The translations under genes were made by a program, and so were the position numbers. Below are positions 10,897-22,031 of a stretch of DNA of 64,000 nucleotides, one piece after another. The stretch covers positions 41,826,839-41,890,838 of the forward strand of contig NC_065919.1 in NCBI RefSeq assembly GCF_024586455.1. The letters run 5' to 3'. Below the pieces are notes generated by a model, which worked only from the letters and a program-made list of their open reading frames with translations, ran no database searches and was not told the origin of the DNA. This DNA is from Bactrocera neohumeralis. Taxonomy: Eukaryota; Arthropoda; Insecta; Diptera; Tephritidae. Positions within the stretch are counted from its first letter, which is position 1; each line of letters opens with the position of its first letter.

Positions 10897-11562
10897 ATTT
10901 CTGTTTTGTTTCGGGCTCATACGCATAAATCCATCATGACCTTCTTTTAAACGTCTTTTTAAGCACCGCGATCGTATTTTTTCAGCTTTTCTTTACCCAA
11001 TCCACACGGCCTTTTTTGAGCATTGCCAAATTGTGCGGGATCCAAGAGAACAAACGTTTTTTTTCGGCCAGGTATTCATGCAATATCGGGGAAAGTTTCT
11101 GGTGGGGGAAATGCAAGGAAGCCCTTTGAAGGTATGTTACATGACGGTCTTGCATTATCAGTTCACATACCATCGATGTTTTCTGGCACAACCCGGGTGT
11201 TTTTGGGGAAATTACAAATTCTCTTTGAGCGAGCGTCGGACGGTTGAATTCGTTGTACCAGTTTTTTTACAGTGCTATAGGATGGTGCTTCATAGCCTAC
11301 AAAAATTTGGGTTTATCGGTCATTTTTGTGATAATTAAATCGAAAGTTGTGAAAAAAAGAAGCACGAAAAAAGTTCACGAGTTAATTCCCTTTTTTGGCC
11401 CAGATGAATTTTTTTAAATTTCCCCGTAAAAAAAAAAACAATTCACGATTAAATGACAAAACGTTTGGTGGTGTTATGCCAAAAAATGTCAAACTTTTCC
11501 CAAAGGGAAAAGTCAGATTCCCAAAACTTAGTGTTCCTTAGGAGAAATATATAACAGGCCTC
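10798..11562 (-). mobile_element. mariner family C, version 1 copy (error-rich)
   Basis: Left terminal repeat is ttcctacatatatttctgg; the right end carries its diverged inverse (ctta..ggagaaatatataaca). Compared with the version 2 copy (20764-21553) it has many extra or missing bases in homopolymers, and its transposase frame is lost. A run of 33 T lies at 10863-10895, where the catalytic half of the transposase should begin. Confidence 0.65.
10863..10895. repeat. Poly-T tract (33 T)
   Basis: It is an uninterrupted homopolymer. The version 2 counterpart at about 20830-20860 is shorter and interrupted (ttctttatttttttattttt). It sits at the internal deletion point of mariner C. Confidence 0.9.
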
Positions 11563-12035
11563 ACATTATATTTTTGTAATTTATAATATATTTTAAAAAA
11601 TAAGTTTATGTTTTAATTTAGTGCTTATATAACATTTTTATTTTTATTTCGGGTCATGGCGATTTGTGAGCATGCCAGTGGTCCGATTACGCCCACCTTC
11701 AAACTCGAATTTTTTTGTTGGTACTAAAGGACCAGCATACCAAGTTTAATCGGGATCTCTTAATTTTTGCTCAAGTTACAGTTTGCACGTGCGGACGGAC
11801 GTGCGGACAGACAAACAGTCAGCCAGATTTCAACTTTTTTCGTCATTCCGGTAATTTATATATAATGTTTTTTGTCAAAAATCAGTGACAAGCGTAATAT
11901 AATTTATCGTTTAGTTTTAGGTGATCGTACAACTAGGTGAACGAAACTATAAAACTCTGTAACAGCTGATTGCAAGAGTATAAATATAGCATACATATAA
12001 GCGATGAAAATACTCAAATAAAGTAAATGAATATA

Positions 12036-12954
12036 CAAGGTCTGTCGCAAAAGAAACAGAACTTTTTAAATATAACTGTTTCTGGTGGCGCCATCTATTC
12101 GTGGGTATATGAAATAAAGTTTGATCTCTTGTTGACAAAAAATTTTAAGACAATTAGATAACTACAATCGATGTTATCGATCAAAAAGTGACAGCAGCTT
12201 TTGGTCATCGGTCGTAAAATGCAAGAGCAAATATTAAATTTTGTTTTAAACTTGGGAAAACGTTTACTGAAACATTTCAAATGATGAAAAAAGTTTATGG
12301 TGATCAGTGCCTATCCCGTAGTAATGTGCATGAGTGGTTTAAGCGACTCCAAGAAGGTCGTGAGGACCTCTGTGACGATCAGAAGTCGGTCGTCTTCAGA
12401 AGTCAAAAATAAAGACAATGCTGATTTGTTTTTACGATTCCGAGGGTATTGTGCACGGAGAGTTCGTCCCACCTGGCCAAACGATTAATGCTGTGTTTTA
12501 CCTTGGTGTTATTAAGCGTCTTTTGTCACGCATTCGTCGTGCTCGACCACAATACCGTGAGGCAGGGTCTTGGCGCCTGTTGCACGATAATGCGCTGTGT
12601 CATCGGTCGACGCTTGTCACTGAAATTTTGACAAAAAACTCCATATTAACTATTAATCACTCACTCTACTCACCTGATCTGGCACCCTGTGATTTTTACC
12701 TATTTGGAAAACTTCATTTGCCCATGAAAGGCCACTGGGTCCAGGACATTTCAGCTATCCAAAAGTCGACGACCGATAATCTCGAGAGCATTCCGAAAAA
12801 TGACCTTAAACACTCATTTGAAATGCTAATTGACCGGGCTAAACGCTGTATCGAAACACAAGGAAACTACTTTGAATAAAAAAATATAACTTTTGAAAAA
12901 ATTATAATTTTTGTTGTTTTGTTCTTTAGTCCTGTTTCTTTTGCGAAAGACTTG
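12036..12954 (+). mobile_element. mariner family B, internally deleted, version 1 copy
   Basis: It is flanked by TA dinucleotides. Terminal repeats are caaggtctgtcgcaaaagaa on the left and the inverse ...ttcttttgcgaaagacttg on the right. At 919 bp it is shorter than a complete mariner. The leader contains tggtggcgccatctattcg, also seen in family A, so the two families are related. Confidence 0.85.
12218..12879 (+). pseudogene. mariner family B transposase, deleted between HTH and catalytic core
   Basis: The first part reads LNFVLNLGKTFTETF, VYGDQCLSRSNVHEWFKRLQ and EGREDLCDD (HTH region). Then, in another frame from 12418, MLICFYDSEGIVHGEFVPPG (first aspartate), RLLHDNALCHRST (second) and LYSPDLAPCDFYLFG (third) follow. 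There are 34 residues between the last two aspartates. The segment between HTH and core is missing and the frames do not join. The C-terminus (RAKRCIETQGNYFE) is intact. Confidence 0.8.
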
Positions 12955-12959
12955 TATAT

Positions 12960-13290
12960 CAGGTTAATAAAAAATACTTTTCTCCCATCCGCAGTAAAAA
13001 CTTAAAGATTGTTTATTGAGTTTAATCGTTTGGTCTTACAAACCAAGAAGCTACAGATAAGTAAACAATGAATACAGCCTAACATTTCATAGTACTTCTG
13101 GGTTACTCTCGGATGAATGTACTAATAATGATAATTTAAAATATTTGACTATTAGACTCTCCAAACGTAAAATTTTAATTTTAAAATTCCTATTATTAGA
13201 ATTAAAGTTCCACATTTGTAGAGCCTAATTATCTAAGAACTTAATATTTTAACCAAAATTTCATTTAATTATATGTGACCATTATTTTCT
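12960..13290. other. Unclassified stretch shared by both duplicated blocks
   Basis: It matches 22960-23295 closely and contains no gene I can see. Words such as 'gtttggtcttacaaaccaag' form a short hairpin (ttggtcttacaaaccaa). Confidence 0.5.
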
Positions 13291-13293
13291 AAT

Positions 13294-13855
13294 CATCCAA
13301 CGCAGGATAACTCTTGCCAACAGCTGCTACTTCGGACTGAGTAAGCAATTGAAAAGTAAAGTCCTCTCTCAACGAACAAAAACCAAACTCTATAAGTCGC
13401 TCATAATTCCCGTCCTGCTATATGGTGCAGAGACTTGGACGATGTCAACAACTGATGAGTCGACGTTGCGAGTTTTCGAGAGAAAAGTTCTGCGAAAGAT
13501 TTATGGTCCTTTGCGCATTGGCCACGGTGAATATCGCATTCGATGGAAGGATGAGCTGTACGAGATATACGACGACATTGACATAGTTCAGCGAATTAAA
13601 AGACAGCGGCTACGCTGGCTAGGTCATGTTGTCCGGATGGACGAAAACACCCCAGCTTTGAAAGTATTCGACGCAGTACCCGCCAGGGGAAGCAGAGAAA
13701 GATGAAGACCTCCAATCCGTTGAAAGGACTAGGAGGAGGAGGACCTGGCTACGCTTGGAATTTCCAATTGGCGCCACGTAGCGAAAAGGAACGACTGGCC
13801 CGCTGTTGTTAACTCGTTTATATTCGCGTAAGCGGTGTCTATTAAGAAAGAAGAA
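13294..13855 (+). pseudogene. RTE-clade retrotransposon, 3' (C-terminal) fragment
   Basis: It starts at 'atccaacgcaggataactc' and reads LKSKVLSQRTKTKLYKSLI, LLYGAETWTMSTTDESTL, FERKVLRKIYGPL and LRWLGHVVRMDENTPALKVF. These are the post-RT C-terminal motifs of this RTE family. The 3' end is 'aagaaagaagaagaa'. It is truncated at 5' and frameshifted near 13700. In version 2 the same fragment carries a second RTE insertion. Confidence 0.8.
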
Positions 13856-13865
13856 GAATATTTTC

Positions 13866-14060
13866 TAATCATAATTTTATTGTTATATTAGGTTAAATTT
13901 CGGGTAACATATTAAATTTTATTACAATGGAACAATTTCCATTACTCACCGAAGTGCCGCCAAACGTTAACTCATTTAAAAATGTGCGGCTATTTTGGAA
14001 TTGAAACTAAAGTCGTGGTTTTCATTTCACCCGATTTTTTAGTTACATTTTGCCCAATTT
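13866..14060 (+). repeat. Repeat X copy, version 1
   Basis: It is homologous to 24808-25010 and, inverted, to about 1000-1180. Relative to version 2 it lacks roughly 250 bp: the text jumps from 'ttagttacattttgccc' to 'tagctaaagagtaaattg', which in version 2 are separated by 25014-25270. Confidence 0.55.
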
Positions 14061-14099
14061 AATAGCTAAAGAGTAAATTGAAAATAAGACCAGCTTAAC

Positions 14100-14365
14100 A
14101 CTTAATAAGTAATGAAGCAATTAATTTGAATTTTTTCAATCCTCCAAACAGTTGTATAGGTCAACTTCCACAATAGCCCTCAATGCGCGTAACGATTCAC
14201 GTTTAATGACTCAATTAATTCAAAAGGGCAAAATAGCCAAAAGTCAGACGGAGCTTTATCAGACGATTTGAAAATTTGGCCAAAAACTCACTAAGACTCA
14301 ATGCAGAATGCGACGGTGCATTCTCGTGGTTCACAAACCGAGAGTTGTCGGAGCATAATTCCGGT
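14100..14365 (-). pseudogene. mariner transposase C-terminal fragment with mutated catalytic residue
   Basis: The minus strand reads RPELCSDNSRFVNHENAPSH, where active mariners have HHDNAPSH, so the second catalytic aspartate is glutamate here. A broken ESLRALRAI...YNCLED tail follows. It is cut on its upstream side by the mini-me copy starting at 14366. Confidence 0.6.
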
Positions 14366-14988
14366 CTCTTTTTATACTCTTGTAACATGTTGCTACTGAG
14401 TATAATATTTTGTTCAACCAACGGTTACACGTACCACCTAAAACTAAGCGAGATAGATACGCTGTACGTCCGTTCGTCTGCCCGTCCGTGCAAGCTATAA
14501 TTTGAGTAAAAATTATCAACAAAATTTGTTCAAAATCGACACAAACTGTGCAAGCTCCAAGGTATCAAATATGCGGATCCAGTGCTTTTTACCGATAATA
14601 TTTATCAATGCGTCAATGCATTTATAATTGAAATTCTGAGAGAATCCTTTCTATACCTGTGTGCTACAAATGGGTTTAAACGGGTCAATACTTTACACTA
14701 TATATAGGTAATTGCTGATTGTATGTGAGGTACCTTAAAGAATTTACATTTTTTTGATATGTGGCATGATAAAAGTTAAGAGATAAAATCGGGTCGATAC
14801 CACCCCAACTCCCATACACTATACATAATTTTCGTGTTTCTAACAAACCTTATCCCGAATATGTCGGTAGGTGTATGAGTTATACATACTAAAATTGCTT
14901 CGATTCCGATCCTCTGAATACTGCAAGTTATAAGAGTACGAAATGTTCGGAAATCCGGGTCTAAGCCCTTCCTTATTTGTTTAAATAT
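14366..14988 (-). mobile_element. mini-me/DINE-1-like element
   Basis: The left end is 'tatactcttgtaacatgttg'. The microsatellite gtccgttcgtctgcccgtcc is at about 14466. The right end has 'gttataagagtacgaaatgt' and 'taagcccttccttatttg'. Version 2 (25470-25985) has the same right part but lacks the left end. Confidence 0.7.
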
Positions 14989-14989
14989 A

Positions 14990-15300
14990 ACATGGCCTCG
15001 AAGTTTAACAGTTTCCAGAACCATATCGTTGTGGACATACGAGAAGTGTTCAAATAATAACGGGAATTTTGTGTTTTGAAGAAAGATTTACTAACTTATC
15101 AACATTTATGTCTTTGTCTTCAAAGTACGCCACCGCTTCTTCTAAGCATCGAAACACTTATCATTTAGCTCTTTCAACAATGCATTTTTAATTCCATCTA
15201 TGCATGTAAAACAAGGGCTCTTTGAGGTTCTATTTATGTTTGGAAATAGGGAAAGTCACACGAAACCATTTTGAACATCATCGAAGCATTGTTTGTTGGC
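14990..15300 (-). pseudogene. Tc1/mariner transposase C-terminal fragment
   Basis: It matches 25990-26200 in version 2, which reads FRRLEEAVAYFEDKDINVDK on the minus strand. The fragment at 1420-1560 gives a similar peptide. Upstream on the minus strand (15200-15300) are traces such as LLKELNDKCFD. It is heavily degraded. Confidence 0.45.
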
Positions 15301-16150
15301 TAAAGAATCACGAAGAAATTCTTTGATCCTTTTTAGCCAACGAAATCGCCGAGATCATTAAATATCCCTCTAAGCTTAGCGGCTGTTACATGCTAAGTAA
15401 GCAACGAATGCAAGTGAAAATTGTATCATACCTCGGGGACATGTACATTAGGATTTGAATTTTTTTTTCAACTCTTACCCCCTCAAATGTTAGTGATTGA
15501 CAATCAAAAAATCCTCCCTCAAGCCAGGCGTTGTAGCTTAGCTCTAAGGGGTCGCTATTTTTTTTTTTAGGTTCCCATACATTTAACATAGGAATTTTCG
15601 TTTTTTCATTCAAACTAAAATTTCACCAACTAATTTCCGTTTCTCAAAAATAACCATCACATACATATTCAGAAAGTTGACTTTTCAAACTTTAAAAATT
15701 CCCGCGACAAAATTATTACTCTCAAAAACTTTTTTTATTTTTATTGAAAAAATTCCAAATTTCAAATCGCTGTATTTAATCGTCTAATTTTGATAATCAA
15801 ACTTTTTTTTTGAAGCACCCTAAAGTACATACATACATACATCAATATAATAATAATAAAAAATTTTGTTACAATTGGACTCTCCAAAACTCATTAAATT
15901 TAAATTTAAAAAGCTACGTTATTTTTCGAACGCACCTCGTATAATAAACCGTCATATACGTAACTTTATGCATTTCAATTTTTTGCCAATTGTGTAATGG
16001 ATACCAGTATATTGTGAGTTTAAATTTGAAAGGTCTTTACATTAATTGCCACTACAACTTAAGCGTTAGAGTAGGGCGTGTTGAATTACAAGTCGTTTTA
16101 ATTTCTTTACTCATTAGATATATAATGGATATTGGTGTTGATGGTCCCTG
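15300..16150. other. Stretch with no recognised gene
   Basis: It is AT-rich, with a short tandem 'acat' tract near 15829. No counterpart was seen in the second duplicated block, so it is either an insertion in version 1 or a deletion in version 2. Confidence 0.4.
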
Positions 16151-16440
16151 CCCAAAGCAAAATAATTAAATTTATGCACTGAAACTAACTGGAGCGGTGA
16201 CATTATGTCATTAAAGCTGAAGATGACCGAGTCGTCTGCGTGCGCTATACATATGTATGTAGCAAATATCGAATTATATTTTGTGGGGTAGAAATTTTTT
16301 ATATAAAACTTTTTGTAGTATGTATCAGAATTTAAATATTTAGCGAAATAAAAACGTTAAGTCCAAATTCTCTCTAATTTTGAAATAAGTTAACACGGAA
16401 CAGTACTTTGGTAAGTAATGTTATTTTCTCAAATAAAATA
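16150..16440 (-). repeat. Repeat X copy (diverged)
   Basis: It shows weak but collinear similarity to 700-1150: 'tatgtcattaaagctgaa', 'acatatgtatgtagcaaatat' (read as two shorter words) and 'acggaacagtactttggtaagtaatg'-like sequence. It is non-coding. Confidence 0.35.
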
Positions 16441-16690
16441 AAATTTAATTTTTTTACAACACAATATTTTCCATATTTATTTTGTCGAATTCAAAGTAAT
16501 CTTCACCGGATGTAATACACTTATGCCAACGATTTTCCAGTCCTCGAAATACTTTTCATAAGCACATTTTTGGGATGGTCTTAAGCTCTTTCAGCGAATT
16601 TTTTTTTATCTCTTCAATCAGCTAAGGAAACAAGAAAAAATTACACACAGTCAAATCTGGCGAATTTGATGGTTGCTCGATATTCATTGC
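16440..16690 (-). pseudogene. mariner transposase C-terminal fragment, third catalytic Asp lost
   Basis: The minus strand reads NSPDLTVCNFFLF, where active mariners have SPDLAPCDFFLF, so the third catalytic aspartate is asparagine. It continues EEIKKNSLKELKTIPK and RGLENRWHKCITSGEDYFEF, a typical mariner C-terminus. The upstream part is replaced by the mini-me copy at 16690. Confidence 0.7.
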
Positions 16691-17448
16691 GTTTTTGTAC
16701 TCTCGCAACAAAGTTGCTAAGGAGAGTATTATAGTTTTGTTCACATAACGGTTGTTTGTAAGTCCTAAAACTAAAAGAGTCAGATATAGGGTTATATATA
16801 CCAAAGTGATCAGGGTGACGAGTAGAGTTGAAATCCGGATGTCTGTCTGTCCGTCCGTCCGTCCGTCCGTGCAAGCTGTAACTTGACTAAAATTGAGATA
16901 TCATGATGAAACTTGGTACAATATTTCTTGGCTCCATAAGAAGATTAAGTTCGAAGATAGGCAAAATCGGCCCACTGCCACGCCCACAAAATGGCGGAAA
17001 CCGAAAACCTATAAAGTGTAATAACTAAGCCATAAATAAAGATATTAAAGTGAAATTTGGCACAAAGGATCGCATTAGGGAGGGGCATATTTAGACATAA
17101 TTTTTTTGGAAAAGTGGGTGTGGCTACTAGACCGATTTCAACGAAATTCGGTATATAATATTTTCTTAACCCCCTGATGACATGTACGAAATATGGGTGA
17201 AATCGGTTCACAACAACGCCTTCTTCCAATATAACGCTATTTTGAATTCCATCTGATGCCTTCTCTGTATAATACGAGTATATACATTTGGAACCAATGA
17301 TGATTGCGGAATAAAACTTTACAAAAATACGGTATTTGAAAAATATGTAAATGACGTATAATGAAATCTCGATTATCACTTTATCATGCGAGAGTATAAA
17401 ATGTTCGGTGACACCCGAACTTAGCCCTTCCTTACTTGTTTTACATAA
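16690..17448 (-). mobile_element. mini-me/DINE-1-like element, full length, version 1
   Basis: It is flanked by the inverted words actctcgcaac (left) and ...catgcgagagtataaaatg (right). The microsatellite at about 16842-16870 is (gtcc)n/(gtct)n. The 5' end reads, inverted, 'ggtgacacccgaacttagcc'. Version 2 has a rearranged form of this copy (28938-29606). Confidence 0.75.
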
Positions 17449-18381
17449 ATTTTGTCAATACATTGTCAATAAATTATAAAAAATATAGGGACGATAGCCA
17501 GGCGTTTTGTGAACATTAAAAAAAAAATTAAGCAAATCGATTGAGTAGTTCGACCGGAATCATGTCCGCCAGGTTAAAACAGTGTGTTTTGAAAAAAACG
17601 CGTTTAAAGTTTGAGGTGTGCACTCCGAGCGCTATTATTATTTTTGGGCTTTTTCGATACCTTCCAATGGTAAAGTGTGTTTCTACATTAATTCTAAGTG
17701 TATAAGGGAACAGAAAATGCAAAAAAAAAACTTTTTCAAAAAAATATTACCCTACTGACCCCTTAATAATGCTAAGACTATCGTCATCGAAAGTTTGCGG
17801 TGTTTAAAAGAACTGGGAATTTATTCAAAGGAAGCACACATTTGCCGATTTATGTGGTATAAAGTCACCCGGAAGTTCGAAAATCTTTATATTAGGTATA
17901 TGTTGGCTAAAGGATGTACTGACTCCATTCAACCTGTTTACGTGACATCTGATCTTGCGATATGTTGCCACTTCGCACATATCCTCCTCGCAGCACTCAT
18001 CGCACAAAACCCGCATACAGCATACCAAAAGGTCCCACAACCCACTGCAACATATCATCCACACAACCACACTACACACCAACACTTCGTTTTTATTTCA
18101 CCACCCACAACCGATAAAAAAGGATTAGTCAGATCGGAATGGACGTTTCTTCGATTTTCCCCGTGACCTCAAAGGTTTTTGCCATCGGTACGTCTGTCGA
18201 AGCAACGCTGCGCAATATTAGTGAAATAACTAAATTTAGAATTGCTAATGTAAAACCCACACTGATAATAATTTTGTAAAATGAAATAATAAGAGCATTT
18301 TGTATGAATACAAAACAAACATTTATAAAAAAGTAAAAGAAAAAATAAAAGTTATTCGTTTGAAAGTGAAATACTAATTTC
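17448..18381. other. Unclassified stretch shared with 29606-30516
   Basis: The two versions align over their whole length. A piece near 17850-17910 resembles internal mini-me sequence ('cggaagttcgaaaat'). Segment 17990-18090 is unusually CA-rich on the plus strand ('cccacaacccactgcaac'). No gene was recognised. The 123-codon frame at 17795-18166 is not conserved in version 2. Confidence 0.5.
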
Positions 18382-18481
18382 NNNNNNNNNNNNNNNNNNN
18401 NNNNNNNNNNNNNNNNNNNNNNNNNNNNNNNNNNNNNNNNNNNNNNNNNNNNNNNNNNNNNNNNNNNNNNNNNNNNNNNNN
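18382..18481. other. Assembly gap, exactly 100 N
   Basis: The run has the placeholder length used for gaps of unknown size. It lies exactly between the two duplicated blocks. Confidence 0.99.
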
Positions 18482-18951
18482 ATGTTGAAAAATTTTGGGG
18501 TTTTTATTAAAGTTGTTTAGTTTCATTAATGACTGAGGAAATGATTAGAATACAATAACGAATTAATTTTTTTAATGAATAGCTCTCTTCAGTGATTTCT
18601 ATACATATGAATGCATAAAACATACACACATATTTAGTTATTAAAGATAGATTAAACAAATAAAGAAAGGCTAAGTTCGGGTGCAACCGAACATTTATGT
18701 TCTTACACTTTGCAAAAATCAAAGCCAGGAAATACTTTAAGATGTAAAACGTCAACCAGAGGATCGAAATATGTACAAGCAATTTTGTATATACAGCACT
18801 CTATATAATTCATACACTGACCGATATATTCAGTATTAGGTATGTTAGAACAACGAAAGTCATTTATTTGTAGTATATAGAGTTAGGGGTAGTAACGACC
18901 CGATTTTATTTATTTTCCCAACACCACATGCTATTAACGTGCCGCATACTA

Positions 18952-19861
18952 AACAAGTAAGGAAGGGCTAAGTTCGGGTGTCACCGAACATTTTATACTC
19001 TCGCATGATAAAGTGATAATCGAGATTTCATTATACATATTTTTCAAATACCGTATTTGTGTAAAGTTTTATTCCGCTATCATCATTGGTTCCTAAAGTA
19101 TATGTATATTATACAGAGAAGGCAGCAGATTTAATTCAAAATAGCGTTATATTGAAAGAAGGCGTGATTGTGAACCGATTTCACCCATATTTCGTACATG
19201 TCATCAGGGTGTTAAGAAAATATTATATACCGAATTTCATTGAAATCGTCTAGCAGTTCCTGAGATATGGTTTTTGGTCCATAAGTGGGCGACGCCACGC
19301 CCATTTTCAATTCTTAGAAAAAGCCTGGGTGCAGCTTCCTTCTGCCATTTCTACCGTAAAATTTAGTGTTTCTGACGTTTTTTGTTAGTCGGTTAACGGA
19401 CTTTTAGTGATTTTCAACATAACCTTTGTATGGGAGGTGGGCGTGGTTATTATCCGATTTCTTCCATTTTTGAACTGTATATGGAAATGCCTGAAAGAAA
19501 ACTCTGACTCTACAGAGTTTGGTTGATATAGCTATAGTAGTTTCCGAGATATGTACAAAAAACTTAGTAGGGGGGGCCACGCCCTCTTTCCAAAAAAATT
19601 ACGTCCAGATATGCCCACCTCTTTAATGCAATCCTTTGTGCCAAATTTCACTTTAATATCTTTATTTATAGCTTAGTTATGACTCTTTATAGGTTTTCGG
19701 TTTTCGACGGACGGACGAACGGACGGACAGACAGACATCCTTATTTCAACTCTACTCTTCACCCTGAACACTTTGGTATATATAACCCTATATCTGGCTC
19801 TTTTAGTTTTAGGACAAAACTATAATACTGTCCTTAGCAACTTTGTTGCGAGAGTATAAAA
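18952..19861 (+). mobile_element. mini-me/DINE-1-like element (inner), version 2
   Basis: It is full length, with the same termini as 8990-9893: aagtaaggaagggctaag at the left and gttgcgagagtataaa at the right. Confidence 0.75.
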
Positions 19862-20763
19862 ACCAATCATAAAGTGTAAAGTCAGCCGGATGCTCCAAAA
19901 TTCTGATATTGATTACATAGGACTCAAATTTATCTATTTTAGACCAAAAACTACACTGTTATATGTAAAACACGCTTTCTTATTTTCATTAGGATAACTC
20001 ACATATTGGCCGATAATGTGGTACGAGGTCATGCGGAAGTTCGAAAATGTTTATATTAAGTATATGGGGGTAAGGGAAGTATTGGACCGATTCAACCCAT
20101 GTTTGATATACAGACATACCATTATAAGAGAAGGATTATCCCTTAATTTCAGTTATATATATCGCAAATTGACCGACATTTTTGATCAAAAGTCAACTAT
20201 AGGTACAGGGGTCTAAATATTCGGTACCTAGGGGCTTGAACATTTTTTATTGGATCTAAAAAATGTTTTGTTACAAAGTGGCACACACTACATACATTAT
20301 TTGTGCAAAGTTTCATCTTATTATATTAATTGCTTCTTGATTTGTGTACAGGAAACTGAGCGAGTCAAGTGGAATTAAAAATTGTGCTATATGAGAAGTG
20401 GGGGTGGTTATGCTCCGAATTTGTCCATTTTCACAACGTGACATTAGAATATAAAAAGAATGCCACGTACTAAATTTAGTCGAAATCGGTTTATGGGGTC
20501 CCGAGATATGGGATTTCATCGAAAAGTGGGGAGCGCCATGCCCTTTGAACAATTTTCACTCCGGCTCTAATAAAGCTCTCTCATACCATCTCGGTGCTAA
20601 AATTTAATATCTCTGGCGTATTTACAAGTAGTATTGATTTGTTGTGTTTTTAGTAGATTTGAACAGTACCGTTACATGGGGAATGAGCGTAGTTATCCTA
20701 CGGTTTCATCCATTTTCACACTGTCTGTAGGAGTTCTTATAATAATGTATAATATACATTATA

Positions 20764-21553
20764 CGTAGGTTGCTACATATATTTCTGGCCTAATAATGTA
20801 AATAGGCATATTTATCAACGAAAATGGGTTTCTTTATTTTTTTATTTTTTTTTTTTTGTCGATTGCTGTTTTGTTTCGGGCTCATATGCATAGATCCATG
20901 ATTCGTCACCTGTGACGATCTTATAAACATCTTTTTAAGCACCGCGATCGTATTTTTTCAGCATTTCTTTACACCAATCCACACGAGCCTTTTTTTGAGC
21001 GATTGCCAAATTGTGCGGGATCCAACGAGAACAAACGTTTTTTACGGCCAGGTATTCATGCAATATCGAATGTATGCTGGTGGGAGAAATGCATAGGCAT
21101 GCCTCTATCTGAAGGTATGTTACATGACGGTCTTGCATTATCAGTTCACATACGGCATCGATGTTTTCTGGCACACCGGCTGTTTTTGGACGACCTTCAC
21201 GGAATTCGTCTTTGAGCGAGCGTCGGCCACGGTTGAATTCGTTGTACCAGTTTTTCACAGTGCTATAGGATGGTGCTTCATAGCCATACAAAGATTTTAG
21301 TTCATCGATGCACTCTTGTCGTGATAATCCACGTCGAAAGTTGTGAAAAATGATCGCACGAAAATGTTCACGAGTTAATTCCATTTTTTGGCCGAGATGA
21401 ATTTTTTAATTCCCTGTAAATAAAACAATTCACGATTAAATGACAAAACGATTTTGAGTGATGTTATGCTAAAAAATGTCAAACTTTCCAAAGGAAATGT
21501 CAGATTGCAACACTTAGTGTTGCATTAGGCCAGAATATATATAGCAGCCCTCG
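20764..21553 (-). mobile_element. mariner family C, internally deleted, version 2 copy
   Basis: TA flanks both ends. Terminal repeats are ggttgctacatatatttctg at the left, with a diverged inverse ('cagaatatatatagcag') at the right. At about 790 bp it keeps only the 5' half of the gene; the catalytic C-terminal half is replaced by a T-rich stretch near 20830-20860. Confidence 0.75.
20935..21384 (-). pseudogene. mariner family C transposase, N-terminal half
   Basis: The frame of 149 codons starts MELTREHFRAIIFHNF and holds the paired HTH region: YSTVKNWYNEFNRGRRSLKD, EFREGRPKTA and DAVCELIMQDRHVTYLQIE. After LKKYDRGA a TAA stop interrupts a frame that otherwise continues KDVYKIVTGDESWIYAYEPE, which includes the first catalytic aspartate. 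A single-base change (serine codon to TAA) would explain the stop. Second and third aspartates are absent. Confidence 0.8.
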
Positions 21554-22031
21554 TACATTATAACACATTACATATCCTCTGTACAAAAATACAGGTTTAT
21601 ATTTTAATTTAGTGCTTACTTATAACATTTTATTTTATTTCGGGTCATGGCGATTTGTGAGCATGCCAGTGGTCCGATTACGCCCACCTACAAACTCGAA
21701 TTTTTTTGTTGGTACTAAAGAACCAGCATACCAAGTTTAATCGGGATCTCTTAATTTTTGCTCAAGTTACAGTTTGCACGTGCGGACGGACGTGCGGACA
21801 GACAAACAGTCAGCCAGATTTCAACTTTTTTCGTCATTCTGGTAATTTATATATAATGTTTTTTGTCAAAAAATCAGTGACAAGCGTAATCCTAAATTTA
21901 TCTCCTTTAGTTTTAGGTGATCCGTACAACCTTCAGGTGAACAAAACTATAAAACTCTGTAGCAGCTGATTGCAAGAGTATAAATATGGCATATAAGCGA
22001 TGAAAATACTCAAATAAAGTAAATGAATATA

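Larger units (their letters stand above)
8701..11984 (+). mobile_element. mini-me/DINE-1-like element (outer), interrupted twice
   Basis: The 5' end has 'ggctaagttcgggtgcaaccgaac'-type sequence (split here as aagttcgggtgcaaccgaac). The 3' end has 'aaactctgtaacagctgatt' and 'gcaagagtataaa'. It contains the microsatellite cggacggacgtgcggacaga near 11790. A second mini-me (8990-9893) and mariner C (10798-11562) sit inside it. It has no coding capacity. Open frames within are by-products of the repeat. Confidence 0.7.
8475..18381 (+). repeat. Large duplicated block, version 1
   Basis: The block matches 18482-30516 in the same order and orientation over several long segments. These are a nested mini-me pair, mariner C, mariner B, 12960-13290, an RTE 3' fragment, repeat X, a mini-me copy, and 17440-18381. 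It ends at the N gap with 'gaaatactaatttc', which in version 2 occurs at 30500-30516. Version-specific differences are listed in the findings. Segment 15215-16690 has no counterpart that I can see in version 2. Confidence 0.85.
18662..21983 (+). mobile_element. mini-me/DINE-1-like element (outer), version 2
   Basis: It is the counterpart of 8701-11984, with the same inner mini-me (18952-19861) and mariner C (20764-21553) at the same positions. Those two insertions therefore predate the duplication or haplotype split. Confidence 0.7.

Noticed and set aside
16842..16875. Short GTCC/GTCT tandem repeats as a CRISPR or regulatory array
   Set aside because: They are the GTCY microsatellite found at the same place in each mini-me copy. 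Units are 4 bp without spacers.
17795..18166. 123-codon frame and antisense 86-codon frame in the CA-rich stretch
   Set aside because: The duplicated version at 29940-30300 has indels that destroy both frames.
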